DNA of 64,000 nt, from NCBI RefSeq assembly GCF_002979915.1, contig NZ_PCQA01000002.1, positions 310,001-374,000 on the forward strand, given 5' to 3'. The translations under genes and the position numbers were made by a program. The notes beneath the pieces were generated by a model. It ran no database searches. It had not been told where the DNA came from and saw only the letters and a list, made by a program, of their open reading frames with translations. Source of the DNA: Arthrobacter sp. MYb213. GTDB taxonomy: Bacteria; Actinomycetota; Actinomycetes; Actinomycetales; Micrococcaceae. Positions within the stretch are counted from its first letter, which is position 1; each line of letters opens with the position of its first letter. Shown one piece after another: positions 26,902 through 35,019 of the stretch.

Positions 26902-26935
26902 AGCCCCTTCGAATTCCGATTCGAAGGGGCTTTTT
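26902..26935 (+). terminator. Terminator of asd
   Basis: AGCCCCTTCGAAT and ATTCGAAGGGGCT form a perfect 13-bp stem with a four-base loop, followed by TTTTT. murB ends six bases further on the other strand. Confidence 0.92.
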
Positions 26936-26940
26936 GTGCG

Positions 26941-28002
26941 CTAAAGCGCTAAGTCAATCAGCAACGGTTCGTTGACCAATTCAATGCCAAAGCGTTCTTG
27001 CACCCCAGCCCGCACGGCACGGGCGACAGTCAGTAGGTCTTCGGCGCTAGCAGCACCTCGGTTGGTGACCGCTAAGGTGTGCTTGGTGGACAAGCTAGCG
27101 CGGCCTTGAGCCAAACCGAACCCCTCGGTGCCTTCCAGTCCAAAGCCCTTGGAGAATCCGGCCTGATCGATCAGCCACGCTGCGGAAAGCTTCACCAGAC
27201 CGTCGGTGTCCACCGGATAATTTGGGGCACCTTCTGGCAATCGTTCAAGCACCGACACGTCAACGATCGGGTTGGTGAAGAAGGACCCGGTGGAGTGCGA
27301 ATCCACGTCCTTCGTTTCGTAGACCATGCCTTTGGAGCGACGTAGTTCAAGCACCTGCTGGCGCACCAGCTGCGCCAAGGCTGATTCACCGGGTGCAACG
27401 CCCATGCGGCGAGCTAGTTCCGCATAACGTATCGGCGCCGAATCCTCCGAGCGAGTAAGTTCAAAGGCAACTTCGAGCACCACAAAGCGAGGTGAACCGG
27501 CTACGCTGGTGCGTTTGATCAGCGAATCCCGGTAAGAAAATTCGAGCTCTTCACGATGTAGCGTCAGCGCGGTTCCTAGGTGCCGGTCATAAACCCGCGC
27601 CCAGGCCAGGTGCTGAGAGACGTCGGCGCCGTAGGCCCCCACGTTCTGCACCGGGGTGGCCCCGGCACATCCGGGGATGCCGGACAGCGCCTCTAAGCCG
27701 CTTAGCCCCTCTACGAGGCTGTATTCCACGCAGGCGTCCCAGTTTTCCCCGGCAGCGACGCGCAATAACAGCGTATTGGTGCCCAAGGCTTCAAGTTGCA
27801 ACCCGCGGGTGGCGATCTGAATGGCGGTTCCGCGGAATCCACGATCATTGATCACCAGGTTTGAACCGCCACCGATTAGCAGTACCGGGGTCCCGGCAGC
27901 ATCGGCTGTAGCCAGCGCAGAGACCAGCTCTTCTTCGGTACCTGCCACCACCAATTGGTCGGCGGGCCCGCCGACCTGGGAGGTCGTCAAATTCTTCAGC
28001 AT
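26941..28002 (-). CDS. murB: UDP-N-acetylenolpyruvoylglucosamine reductase
   Basis: 353 residues. FAD- and NADPH-dependent second step of UDP-MurNAc synthesis. Motifs are VLLIGGGSNLVINDRGFRG (FAD), GCAGATPVQNVGAYG, FSYRDSLIK, the proton-donor region SHSTGSFFTNPIV and AAWLIDQAGFSKG. I start at ATG 28002 (MLKNLTTSQVGGPA) with AGGAG just before it. The open frame extends to 28059 but would overlap the MFS gene and is not family-like. It closes a minus-strand cluster with MFS and hadAB-like genes. Confidence 0.94.
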   Translation of the reverse strand: MLKNLTTSQVGGPADQLVVAGTEEELVSALATADAAGTPVLLIGGGSNLVINDRGFRGTAIQIATRGLQLEALGTNTLLLRVAAGENWDACVEYSLVEGLSGLEALSGIPGCAGATPVQNVGAYGADVSQHLAWARVYDRHLGTALTLHREELEFSYRDSLIKRTSVAGSPRFVVLEVAFELTRSEDSAPIRYAELARRMGVAPGESALAQLVRQQVLELRRSKGMVYETKDVDSHSTGSFFTNPIVDVSVLERLPEGAPNYPVDTDGLVKLSAAWLIDQAGFSKGFGLEGTEGFGLAQGRASLSTKHTLAVTNRGAASAEDLLTVARAVRAGVQERFGIELVNEPLLIDLAL

Positions 28003-28030
28003 GCTCCTACTTTCGCATAGTTTCGCGGTG

Positions 28031-29239
28031 CTATTTTTCGCTTCGGTGATCGGCCACATTGGATGAAAGGAAGAAGGCTAAGACCACCAGAATCGAGATG
28101 GACCCCAAGGCCGGCAATAGGCCGATTGCCCCTGCTAACAGGCCTAGCAGCGGCGGTCCACCTAAGAACGCGCCATAACCAATGGTGGAGACCACCGAAA
28201 CGCGGGTGGCCGCCCGCAGTGGGTCCTGTGAGGCGGCGCTCATGGCCAGTGGGAAAGTCAGCGCAACTCCCATACCCCAAATGGCCAGGCCGATAAATGC
28301 TAAGGGCAGGTTTCCGGCAAAGGCAAAAAGCAATACACCTATCAACGCTGCTATGGCACTGGCGCGAATCATGATCACGCGTCCCAGACGCAAGATGAGA
28401 TCACCGGACAGTAGCCTCGTGAGGGTCATGGTGCTGACAAATACGCCATAGCCAATCGCTCCGGTGGCCTCGGTCGTTTGGTAACCGTCGGCCAAGGCCA
28501 AGGCTACCCAATCCCCTGCTGCGCCCTCGGCCAAAGCCATGCCCAGGACCAGCACGCCAAGCAAGATGGTTTGTGGTTCTTTCCACGCTTGGGCCAGCGA
28601 GGGGCCTGTATGGTTGCGTGGGGTACGGCTGAAATCTTCACCGAAGCTCCGGGCACTGACCAGCACCGTCACCACGATGATCACGCCCATCACCGCATAG
28701 TGCACAAAGAGTGGCAGATTAACCGCCGCTGCCAACGCGCCAACGCCGGCTCCCAGCACGGTGCCAATGGAGAAAAATCCATGTAACGCCGGCATAATGC
28801 TTCGGCCCAGCGCCCGTTCCATGGCTGCGCCCTGCACATTAGAGGCCACATTCCACGAAGCGGTACCCAGTCCTTGAGTGAACAGGAAAATCCCGGTCAG
28901 CCAGGTGGATTCAAATACCGAGGCGCTGATCCCGATCAGTAGCAATGAGCAACCTGCCAAGGTGGCAGCGATGCGCATGACACTGGTGGCTCCCAGCCGC
29001 AACACTGCCTGTCCGGAGAGCGCCACAGACAAAAACGACCCGGCGCTCAGGCACAACAACAGTAAGCCCACATTCGCGTGGTCTAGCTGCAACGCGTCGC
29101 GCATTGCCGGGAGCCGAGAGACCAGGGCAGAGATCAAGAGGCCGCTGGCCAGGTAGGCGGCAAGTAGCCCGTTACGCCAGGCGATTACCGTGCCCTCGCC
29201 GCCTAGTTGATTATTCAGAGCTGGACTACCGCCTGGCAC
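28031..29239 (-). CDS. Major facilitator superfamily transporter (YbjJ/fucose-permease-like)
   Basis: 402 residues with about 12 membrane helices. The loop between spans 2 and 3 has SVALSGQAVLRLGATSVMR, and the second half repeats the pattern (RLLSGDLILRLGRVIMIR). The GLGTASWNVASNVQGAAMER and MPALHGFFSIGTVLGAG segments resemble YbjJ-type carriers. Substrate unknown. The GTG start at 29239 overlaps the end of the MaoC gene by 25 bases, and 28 bases separate its stop from murB, so all belong to one operon. Confidence 0.85.
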   Translation of the reverse strand: MPGGSPALNNQLGGEGTVIAWRNGLLAAYLASGLLISALVSRLPAMRDALQLDHANVGLLLLCLSAGSFLSVALSGQAVLRLGATSVMRIAATLAGCSLLLIGISASVFESTWLTGIFLFTQGLGTASWNVASNVQGAAMERALGRSIMPALHGFFSIGTVLGAGVGALAAAVNLPLFVHYAVMGVIIVVTVLVSARSFGEDFSRTPRNHTGPSLAQAWKEPQTILLGVLVLGMALAEGAAGDWVALALADGYQTTEATGAIGYGVFVSTMTLTRLLSGDLILRLGRVIMIRASAIAALIGVLLFAFAGNLPLAFIGLAIWGMGVALTFPLAMSAASQDPLRAATRVSVVSTIGYGAFLGGPPLLGLLAGAIGLLPALGSISILVVLAFFLSSNVADHRSEK

Positions 29240-29655
29240 TTCATCAGTACCTTCGTACCGTTGGCGGTGACCGTCAGGTCCACGCGTGCCGTTTGTGCTT
29301 CGTCGTCCAGTGCACCGATCTTGCCTTCAACCTCAATGGCGGTACCTTCGGCATCGCTTGGGTTACTCCCTGCAGGATCTTCCACCACTACCGGCTTGGT
29401 GAAGCGGGTCTGGTAATCCACGATGGCACCCGGGTTTCCTACCCATGCACCGACAAGATCAACAACAGCACCCATGGTGAACATGCCGTGGGCGATTACC
29501 GAGGGCAGCTCGACTTCGGTGGCAAAGCGTTCGCTGTAGTGGATCGGGTTAAAGTCTCCCGAGGCACCTGCGTAGCGCACCAGGTCACCACGGTTGACCG
29601 TGACGGTTGTTGAACCGATGACCTGGCCTTTTTCTAGGCTAGAGAATTTGATCAT
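29215..29655 (-). CDS. MaoC-family dehydratase (HadB-like)
   Basis: 146 residues, single hot-dog fold. The hydratase motif is GDFNPIHYSERFA, with the Asp and His that activate water. HGMFTMGAVVDLVGAW follows. With the adjacent protein it probably forms a heterodimer that dehydrates 3-hydroxyacyl thioesters, as HadA-HadB do in the mycobacterial FAS-II cycle. In non-mycolate actinobacteria the same pair lies upstream of murB and its substrate is not settled. Confidence 0.88.
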   Translation of the reverse strand: MIKFSSLEKGQVIGSTTVTVNRGDLVRYAGASGDFNPIHYSERFATEVELPSVIAHGMFTMGAVVDLVGAWVGNPGAIVDYQTRFTKPVVVEDPAGSNPSDAEGTAIEVEGKIGALDDEAQTARVDLTVTANGTKVLMKCQAVVQL

Positions 29656-29658
29656 GGT

Positions 29659-30105
29659 TTAGTCCCCTGCCCGTACCAGTAGCGATGAAGTGGTGGTGGC
29701 GACCTTCTCGCCTGACACCGTGGTGATCTCGGCGCGCGTGGTGATCATTGCACCGGCACCCATTTCACGGATCTGGTCAACATAGAGTTCTGCCAGCAGT
29801 TCGTCTCCGGCCACAATCGGGCGGTGGTGGGTGAAACGCTGGTCGGCGTGCACCACACGAGAGAAATCAATTCCGGAGGCCGGATCTGAGATCAGTTGCG
29901 CATCTGCACGCTGCGCGATGATGATGACAAAAGTTGGTGGGGCTACCAAATCTGCGTAACCCAATGCTTGGGCGGCTTGCACGTCAAAGTGCGCCGGGGA
30001 GCTAGCTTTGGTGGCCGTGGCGAATTCACGAATTTTTTCGCGACCTACCTGGTAGGACGCGCCAGCGGGGTAAATATGCCCCACGAGGTCAGGGTTGATA
30101 CCCAT
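29659..30105 (-). CDS. FAS1-like dehydratase, HadA-like partner (UPF0336 type)
   Basis: 148 residues, hot-dog fold without the catalytic D-x-N-P-x-H. Typical features are GREKIREFATATKASSPAHFD, LVAPPTFVIIIAQR, HADQRFTHHRPIVAGDELLAEL and the final sheet. It serves as the substrate-binding, non-catalytic subunit of the HadAB-type dehydratase. Only three bases separate its stop from the MaoC start, consistent with a stoichiometric complex. Confidence 0.86.
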   Translation of the reverse strand: MGINPDLVGHIYPAGASYQVGREKIREFATATKASSPAHFDVQAAQALGYADLVAPPTFVIIIAQRADAQLISDPASGIDFSRVVHADQRFTHHRPIVAGDELLAELYVDQIREMGAGAMITTRAEITTVSGEKVATTTSSLLVRAGD

Positions 30106-30135
30106 TAGTTCTCCTGAACGTTGCGAGTTACTCGG

Positions 30136-30396
30136 TTACTTTTGCTTCTTGGCGCGCGGAACGGCAAGTCCGTTGGCGATACGCCACTTGCGGGTGTCCT
30201 TGGCGCGGATAACTAAGCCAATGATGTGGCACAGCATGCCAACAATCATGATGCCTATGGCCGTGTATACCAGCGAGAGCGAGGGGATGTTCGAGCCAAT
30301 AATTGCCAAAATGATGCCAAAGCCCATGACCCCCATGGCGGTGAACACAAACTTTTTGTAACGCGGTGAGGCCGCTTCCCATGGAGTGTTGGTCAT
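30136..30396 (-). CDS. Small two-span membrane protein
   Basis: 86 residues: a polar N-terminus (MTNTPWEAASPRYKK), two hydrophobic helices (about 17-35 and 43-63), and a basic C-terminal tail (RAKDTRKWRIANGLAVPRAKKQK). No function recognised. It lies 30 bases upstream of the HadA-like gene on the same strand and is probably the first gene of that operon. Confidence 0.7.
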   Translation of the reverse strand: MTNTPWEAASPRYKKFVFTAMGVMGFGIILAIIGSNIPSLSLVYTAIGIMIVGMLCHIIGLVIRAKDTRKWRIANGLAVPRAKKQK

Positions 30397-30460
30397 GGCA
30401 TCCAGTTTAGTTCAGAGTGCACGGTACAAAGCCCAAATGAAGCGATAAAACGGGTGAAAC

Positions 30461-31402
30461 TCAGAACAGTGGTGATTGTTCTTCGAAGAACTCGCCACGC
30501 TGCACTTCGACATGCACTTCACGGGTTTTCAACTCTGCCGCGTCTAGCAAGCGTAAGGTAGTGTTTTCCCCGCTATCGACCAGGATGCTCTGGCCAAGTA
30601 CTCCGCGCACGCGCAGATTCATTTCATGGCCGGCAATGGGTTCCGTCCATGGATGTACTGTTTTTGAATCCCAGGCTCGCACCACTTCCAGGGCGTAGGC
30701 AGGCTGCTCCCACTTTTGATCTAGCAGTTCTACGCCATAGGCGGCTAGTTCACCTTGGGACTCTAAGAATTTCTTGGCACGCGTCGCCTCTAAGGCATTG
30801 GCTGCGTCCAGACTTGTTTCGTCGAGCTCCCAGGAGGTCAGCCCCTTGACCTTGGATTTCTGTCGGACTTGTTGTTTAAGACCTACGTGCTCGGTCACTA
30901 AATCTTCCAACACTCGAATCGCACCACCATCACTGGCACGCGCCACGTATCTGGCGCTCACCGCTCCCTGCTGTGCCAGACGAGTCCACTTGCTCTGTGT
31001 GGAGGTCGTACCAACCTTGGTGGCCCCATGGGCAAAACTTGCGACGTAGAGGAAATGTGGTTGCTCTAGATATTTGCGAAGACCCTGTGGCGCCTCTCCA
31101 GTCTTGTGAAACTGGTGCATGAATTTGCTCTGGTCCAAGCGCCGGCACCCCTCGCATTGAGTTCCGGTATTTAGTCCCTTGAGTTTTGGGCAGCTATGCA
31201 GTGTTCGCGAGCCATCATCGCGCATGGTGACATAACCTAAACAAAATTTAGTCTGTCCAACGCGCAACTTGATCGAACGGTTTTCACTGAGTGGTTCGTT
31301 GACCCATTCGTTACCGCGACGCAGTCTGAGCACCGGGACCGGCTCATGTGGCGAGAAGCTAATGCCATGGCAAAGCTGCCGGTTTTCACGTTCGAGAATC
31401 AT
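30461..31402 (-). CDS. DUF2797-domain protein
   Basis: 313 residues. The N-terminal part has a Cys-rich region (SCPKLKGLNTGTQCEGCRR) suited to binding a metal ion. The central part, HFLYVASFAHGATKVGTT then RLAQQGAVSARYVAR and ARASDGGAIRVLEDLVTEH, matches the DUF2797 pattern and recalls a GIY-YIG nuclease fold. No biochemical role is established for the family as far as I know. It stands alone, divergent from the alarmone synthetase gene. Confidence 0.78.
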   Translation of the reverse strand: MILERENRQLCHGISFSPHEPVPVLRLRRGNEWVNEPLSENRSIKLRVGQTKFCLGYVTMRDDGSRTLHSCPKLKGLNTGTQCEGCRRLDQSKFMHQFHKTGEAPQGLRKYLEQPHFLYVASFAHGATKVGTTSTQSKWTRLAQQGAVSARYVARASDGGAIRVLEDLVTEHVGLKQQVRQKSKVKGLTSWELDETSLDAANALEATRAKKFLESQGELAAYGVELLDQKWEQPAYALEVVRAWDSKTVHPWTEPIAGHEMNLRVRGVLGQSILVDSGENTTLRLLDAAELKTREVHVEVQRGEFFEEQSPLF

Positions 31403-31566
31403 CTGCGCCTTTCAACAAGTTCTGCATTCAACGTTAGATCATTGAACATCGCGCATCTCCACGCGCAACGTGCATCGGATTCATGCGCAATTCTTAGTCG
31501 ACAGGATTAGGGTTGGAGCAAAAGACGAACATCTAGTGTGTTTCGATTCTGCTAACTGAGCTAGAG

Positions 31567-32373
31567 GTGGTCGAGATTTCTTCCAATTCAGATGAATCCC
31601 ACGAGTTAATTCCCTTGGCTTCCGTGGAGTCTTCAGACTCCAACGGTGCCCTGATTTACGATTTTGCTCATTCGCTACGGCAGTCGCTTCCAAAGTTCAT
31701 GATGGAGTACCGCTTCGCTGCGGACGAGGTGCTGACTAAGGTTTCGATTTTGCGTGAAGAATTTTTATACCTTCACAAGTACAACCCCATCGAACATGTC
31801 TCGTCGCGGGTGAAATCTCCAGAGAGTATTCTGCGAAAAGTCGTCAAGCGAGGCATCGATCCGGATCTGGCCTCAATTAGAGCCAACATCACCGATATCG
31901 CCGGTATCCGTATCACCTGCAGTTTCATCAAAGATACCTACAAAGTACTACACACGCTCACCGCACAAAATGATCTGAAGGTGTTGCAGATCAAGGACTA
32001 CATCAAGCATCCCAAACCCAATGGGTATAAAAGCTTGCATCTGATTCTGGAGATCCCGGTATTCCTCTCCGAGGGTCCGGTCCCGGTGGTTGTTGAAGTA
32101 CAGATCCGCACCATCGCTCAAGATTTTTGGGCGAGTCTCGAACATAAGATTTTTTACAAGTACGAGGGCGCGGTTCCTGAACATCTGGTTGAGGAGCTCA
32201 CCGACGCGGCAAACGCCGCGGAAAAGTTGGACCTGCAAATGCAACGGCTACATACCGCGGTACACGGACATGATGTCAATGCAGAGTCGCCCACGGTTGG
32301 AGAACCGTTCGACGAGAGCTTGATGGAACAGGTGCGAGCCCTTGCGATGAAGACAGCATCCAAAGAAGAGTGA
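31567..32373 (+). CDS. Small alarmone synthetase (RelA/SpoT-domain protein)
   Basis: 268 residues with a single RelA_SpoT synthetase domain and no hydrolase, TGS or ACT domains. Motifs include SRVKSPESILRK, ITDIAGIRITCSF, PKPNGYKSLHLILEIP and VVVEVQIRTIAQDFWASLEHK. Such enzymes transfer pyrophosphate from ATP to GDP or GTP to make (p)ppGpp, and respond to envelope stress or oligomer state rather than ribosome stalling. The GTG start has no clear Shine-Dalgarno; an extended TGCTAACT -10 lies just upstream. A strong bidirectional terminator separates it from the tRNA genes. Confidence 0.88.
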   Translation: MVEISSNSDESHELIPLASVESSDSNGALIYDFAHSLRQSLPKFMMEYRFAADEVLTKVSILREEFLYLHKYNPIEHVSSRVKSPESILRKVVKRGIDPDLASIRANITDIAGIRITCSFIKDTYKVLHTLTAQNDLKVLQIKDYIKHPKPNGYKSLHLILEIPVFLSEGPVPVVVEVQIRTIAQDFWASLEHKIFYKYEGAVPEHLVEELTDAANAAEKLDLQMQRLHTAVHGHDVNAESPTVGEPFDESLMEQVRALAMKTASKEE

Positions 32374-32390
32374 GACAAATTTTAACGAAG

Positions 32391-32426
32391 AAAGCCTCGA
32401 AAACTCTAGGAGTTTTCGAGGCTTTT
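32391..32426. terminator. Bidirectional terminator between the alarmone synthetase and tRNA-Met
   Basis: AAGCCTCGAAAACTC and its complement form a 15-bp stem with loop tag, TTTT on the + side and a T-rich stretch on the minus side. Confidence 0.9.
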
Positions 32427-32431
32427 GTCGG

Positions 32432-32505
32432 TAGCGGCGCCGGGACTCGATCCCGGGACCTCACGATTATGAGTCGTGCGCTCTAACCAGCTGAGCTACG
32501 CCGCC
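32432..32505 (-). tRNA. tRNA-Met (CAT anticodon, elongator type)
   Basis: 74-base cloverleaf starting GGCGGCGTAGCTCAGCTGG, anticodon loop CTCATAA, T-arm GGGATCGAGTCCC. The first acceptor pair is G-U. The lack of the initiator C-A mismatch and of three GC pairs before the anticodon loop argues against tRNA-fMet. CCA is not encoded. Confidence 0.93.
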
Positions 32506-32552
32506 ACAAGTGGGAAACCATCCTGTAGAAGCCAAGATGACTTCCCACTCAG

Positions 32553-32624
32553 AGCCCCCTGCCGGAATCGATCCGGCGACCTCGTTCTTACCAAGAACGC
32601 GCTCTACCACTGAGCTAAGGGGGC
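32553..32624 (-). tRNA. tRNA-Thr (GGT anticodon), copy 1
   Basis: 72-base cloverleaf beginning GCCCCCTTAGCTCAGTGG, anticodon loop TTGGTAA, T-arm CGGATCGATTCCG. A -10-like TAGAGT lies at 32636-32641. It is identical to the + strand copy at 33036-33107. Confidence 0.95.
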
Positions 32625-33035
32625 AACGAGTAAATACTCTACACGGATTTCTCAGCAAAGAAAAATCGCAGTCCACGTCGAATTAAAATCCAACAAATAA
32701 CCTATATAGCCAAGTCAAGCGCGGATACGAATTTTGAACCGGAGCTTAGTTTCAGAAGTTCAGAGAAAACTTGGCCAGTGACGCTACTCACGAAGTTGGC
32801 CGAGACTTCACCACTCGTTTAGCAATGCGAAGGCTATTGATTCAAATGCAGGCTTCAACTGATTGAAAGTTGAGCTTTGCCACGAACACTTTCCGTTACT
32901 TCTCGAAAATCCGTCAAGCAGCCACATCTATTTAGAAGCGCAGAAAGCCTAATGAGATCGGATTTTGTGACATCCGGCACTCACCATGGGGCGATTTTGA
33001 AAACCCTTTCAATGTGTGTAAAGTATTTATCTGTT
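32625..33035. other. 411-base gene-free spacer between inverted tRNA-Thr copies
   Basis: No open frame with a ribosome-binding site and no known element is visible. It is AT-rich and holds short imperfect repeats (cttggcc/gttggcc). The outer ends carry the two divergent tRNA promoters; the middle may be remnant sequence. Confidence 0.5.
32997..33024 (+). promoter_or_regulatory. Promoter of tRNA-Thr copy 2
   Basis: TTGAAA (32997-33002), a 16-base spacer and TAAAGT (33019-33024), ending 11 bases before the tRNA. The bases just before both tRNA-Thr copies share GTATTTA and a GTT next to the tRNA. Confidence 0.6.
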
Positions 33036-33107
33036 GCCCCCTTAGCTCAGTGGTAGAGCGCGTTCTTGGTAAGAACGAGGTCGCCGGATCGATTCCGGCA
33101 GGGGGCT
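33036..33107 (+). tRNA. tRNA-Thr (GGT anticodon), copy 2
   Basis: Identical over all 72 bases to the minus-strand copy at 32553-32624. A strong hairpin follows six bases later. Confidence 0.95.
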
Positions 33108-33112
33108 CAGAT

Positions 33113-33149
33113 AAGAGGGAGAGAATCTTTTATAGATTCTCTCCCTCTT
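33113..33149 (+). terminator. Hairpin terminator after tRNA-Thr copy 2
   Basis: A perfect 16-bp stem (AAGAGGGAGAGAATCT with its complement) and a five-base loop. The T-tract after it is poor. Its inner part, AGAGAATCT/AGATTCTCT, recurs at 34703-34720. Confidence 0.65.
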
Positions 33150-33266
33150 GCTTTGTTTAACACCCTTTTAGGCCAGGGCCAGAACCGGTAAAACTTTCGA
33201 ATTCTAGTAATCCACAGGTCGAAAATTTACCTCTAAAACGTCTGTCTCACGCTATAAAATGGAGTT

Positions 33267-34697
33267 ATGTACGAAGACGGATGCGACGATCGCAATAACT
33301 TCGAAAACGAGGCTCCGAAGTGGCCTCCAGACAATGGACTTCATGAAGGTTGTGAAGCCTTGGTGGGAAAACTTAATGACAACCTGAGCCAGATCGTTGC
33401 CCATGGCGGCAGATCCGCTTACTCCGCTGCACTTAATGAGCTGGAACGCACCAAAGCTAGTTTCTGTGCAGCTCAGATAAGGATGGCTTACCTTTTCGAA
33501 AAAGAAGTCGTTCGCGACCATGAGGAACGTGGCGTCTTCATAGACGAAAGCGAACGTGGTGCTGCTTCTGCTGTGGCAATGTGCCGTCGTCAGCCACCGA
33601 CTGGTGCTCGAAGCTACATGAAATCTTGTCGGATACTGGTAGAAGATATGCCGAATCTTTTACTAGCTCTTGATCTCGGCGATCTCTCGGAGCGACAGAT
33701 ATTCGCCGCTACCTCCCCTTTGCAAGAAGTTAATGCTGAACATCGTAGGGAGTTCGACCAGCTGTTTCGGACACATCCTGAGATGTTTGAAGGGCTAGGC
33801 GTCAAGGCAATCGGCGACACGGTGCGCAAGTTCACCGAACGTTTTGAAAGCACCACGAAGGCTTTTCAGGCAGAAGATGAAGCCTCGAAGCGTTACTCAC
33901 GATTTCGCAAGAGCGAAAATTGTGTCATGCTCAGCGCCAAGCTCCCGCTCGCAGAAGGCACTGCCTTGTGGAAGTCCATCGAGCAGCGAGTCAACGAATT
34001 ACGTCGTAGCGGAGACCCTCGTACAAAAGACCAGTTGATGGCTGACATGTTGATTTGCAGTCAGATTGAGGGTTTCCCGCCCAAACTTCCGTTGTTCGTT
34101 GATATTAAACTGATCATGACGGATAAAAGTTTGCTCATGGGTGATCGCGAGCCGGCTAATCTACCGGGATACGGGATCATTCCTTCCCAATATGCACGCG
34201 AACTAGTGGCGGGAGCGCAGGTACGGGTCAACGATTACTTCCATGAGTATCCTGAGCACGACGATCTGGCGTTACGAATCTTCACCTTCCCTGAAATCCA
34301 GCGGTTATATACCGCCCCTGGAAATCAAGATTTGATTGCCATGGCTTCCAAAGCACGCGAGTTCCCGCCGGCAATGAAGGAATTCATCAAGATCCGAGAT
34401 GTTCATTGCCGGACTCCTTATTGCGATGGAATCATAGAAAACGTTGACCACGTGATGCAGCATTACCTTGGTGGTCCGACAAATGTAAAAAATGCCGACG
34501 GCAGATGCCAATGGTGCAATTTAGCCAAGGAACAACCGGGATGGTTTGAGATTGTGGTTCACGAACAGCCACACTCGATGCGAATCAATCCCGGAGACGG
34601 CGCAATTTACCAGTCCTTGGCACCACCAGCAACGGGAGTAGTACGCGACGTCACCCCGCCGATTCTTCCGTATGGATATCGGTGGCAGCGTGAATAG
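33267..34697 (+). CDS. DUF222/HNH endonuclease-domain protein (13E12-repeat family)
   Basis: 476 residues. The long N-terminal and middle part is DUF222-like (helical, e.g. AASAVAMCRRQPPTGARSY, DLGDLSERQIFAATSPL). The C-terminal HNH nuclease region (about 373-430) has CRTPYCDGIIENVDHV, HYLGGPTNVKN and GRCQWCNLAKEQPGW with the zinc-binding cysteines and the catalytic His. Such genes are abundant, often multicopy, in Micrococcaceae and mycobacteria and are suspected of mobile behaviour. It lies directly downstream of a tRNA and looks more AT-rich than its neighbours. GGAG is two bases before the ATG. Function in the cell is unknown. Confidence 0.87.
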   Translation: MYEDGCDDRNNFENEAPKWPPDNGLHEGCEALVGKLNDNLSQIVAHGGRSAYSAALNELERTKASFCAAQIRMAYLFEKEVVRDHEERGVFIDESERGAASAVAMCRRQPPTGARSYMKSCRILVEDMPNLLLALDLGDLSERQIFAATSPLQEVNAEHRREFDQLFRTHPEMFEGLGVKAIGDTVRKFTERFESTTKAFQAEDEASKRYSRFRKSENCVMLSAKLPLAEGTALWKSIEQRVNELRRSGDPRTKDQLMADMLICSQIEGFPPKLPLFVDIKLIMTDKSLLMGDREPANLPGYGIIPSQYARELVAGAQVRVNDYFHEYPEHDDLALRIFTFPEIQRLYTAPGNQDLIAMASKAREFPPAMKEFIKIRDVHCRTPYCDGIIENVDHVMQHYLGGPTNVKNADGRCQWCNLAKEQPGWFEIVVHEQPHSMRINPGDGAIYQSLAPPATGVVRDVTPPILPYGYRWQRE

Positions 34698-34702
34698 TTC
34701 TC

Positions 34703-34720
34703 AGAGAATCTAGATTCTCT
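34703..34720. repeat. 18-base perfect palindrome after the HNH gene
   Basis: AGAGAATCTAGATTCTCT, six bases downstream of the HNH stop. It could be a short terminator, or one end of an element whose other end is the similar inverted repeat at 33119-33143. Confidence 0.5.
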
Positions 34721-34958
34721 ATCTTCTCCGTGGGCATCTGGCACTGTTCCACCACCATGCCTTCCCTGAATCAGACTTGTGACGACATCACCGCTCTATC
34801 CAACGGCCGCGGTGGGTCCCTTACCGACACGTTGTTAGACGCTACGTGTGGCCTCTGCACGCGTTGGAACGAGGAGAGTCGGCTCAGAGTTCATCCGGGC
34901 TGAGTTGGGAGGCTCAGCGCGGACTTTCCTGTCATTGGCTATGTCGCGGTTTAAGGCA
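34721..34958. other. Gene-free region between the HNH gene and the helicase terminator
   Basis: About 240 bases. A 48-codon + strand frame from 34758 has no ribosome-binding site and I do not accept it. No repeats or RNA genes are recognised. Confidence 0.5.
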
Positions 34959-35004
34959 CAAAAAAGCACTCCCCCATACCGTTTTCACGATCCAAGGGAG
35001 TGCT
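34959..35004 (-). terminator. Terminator of the DEAD-box helicase gene
   Basis: Minus strand: AGCACTCCC (34996-35004) pairs with GGGAGTGCT (34965-34973), followed by TTTTTT. Confidence 0.85.
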
Positions 35005-35019
35005 CTTAGGTTTTAAGAC

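Noticed and set aside
32553-33107. CRISPR or insertion-sequence ends
   Set aside because: The inverted repeat is fully explained by two complete tRNA-Thr genes; no transposase or repeat-spacer pattern is present.
34758-34904. 48-codon frame after the HNH gene
   Set aside because: No Shine-Dalgarno or leaderless -10, and no hydrophobic or conserved pattern.
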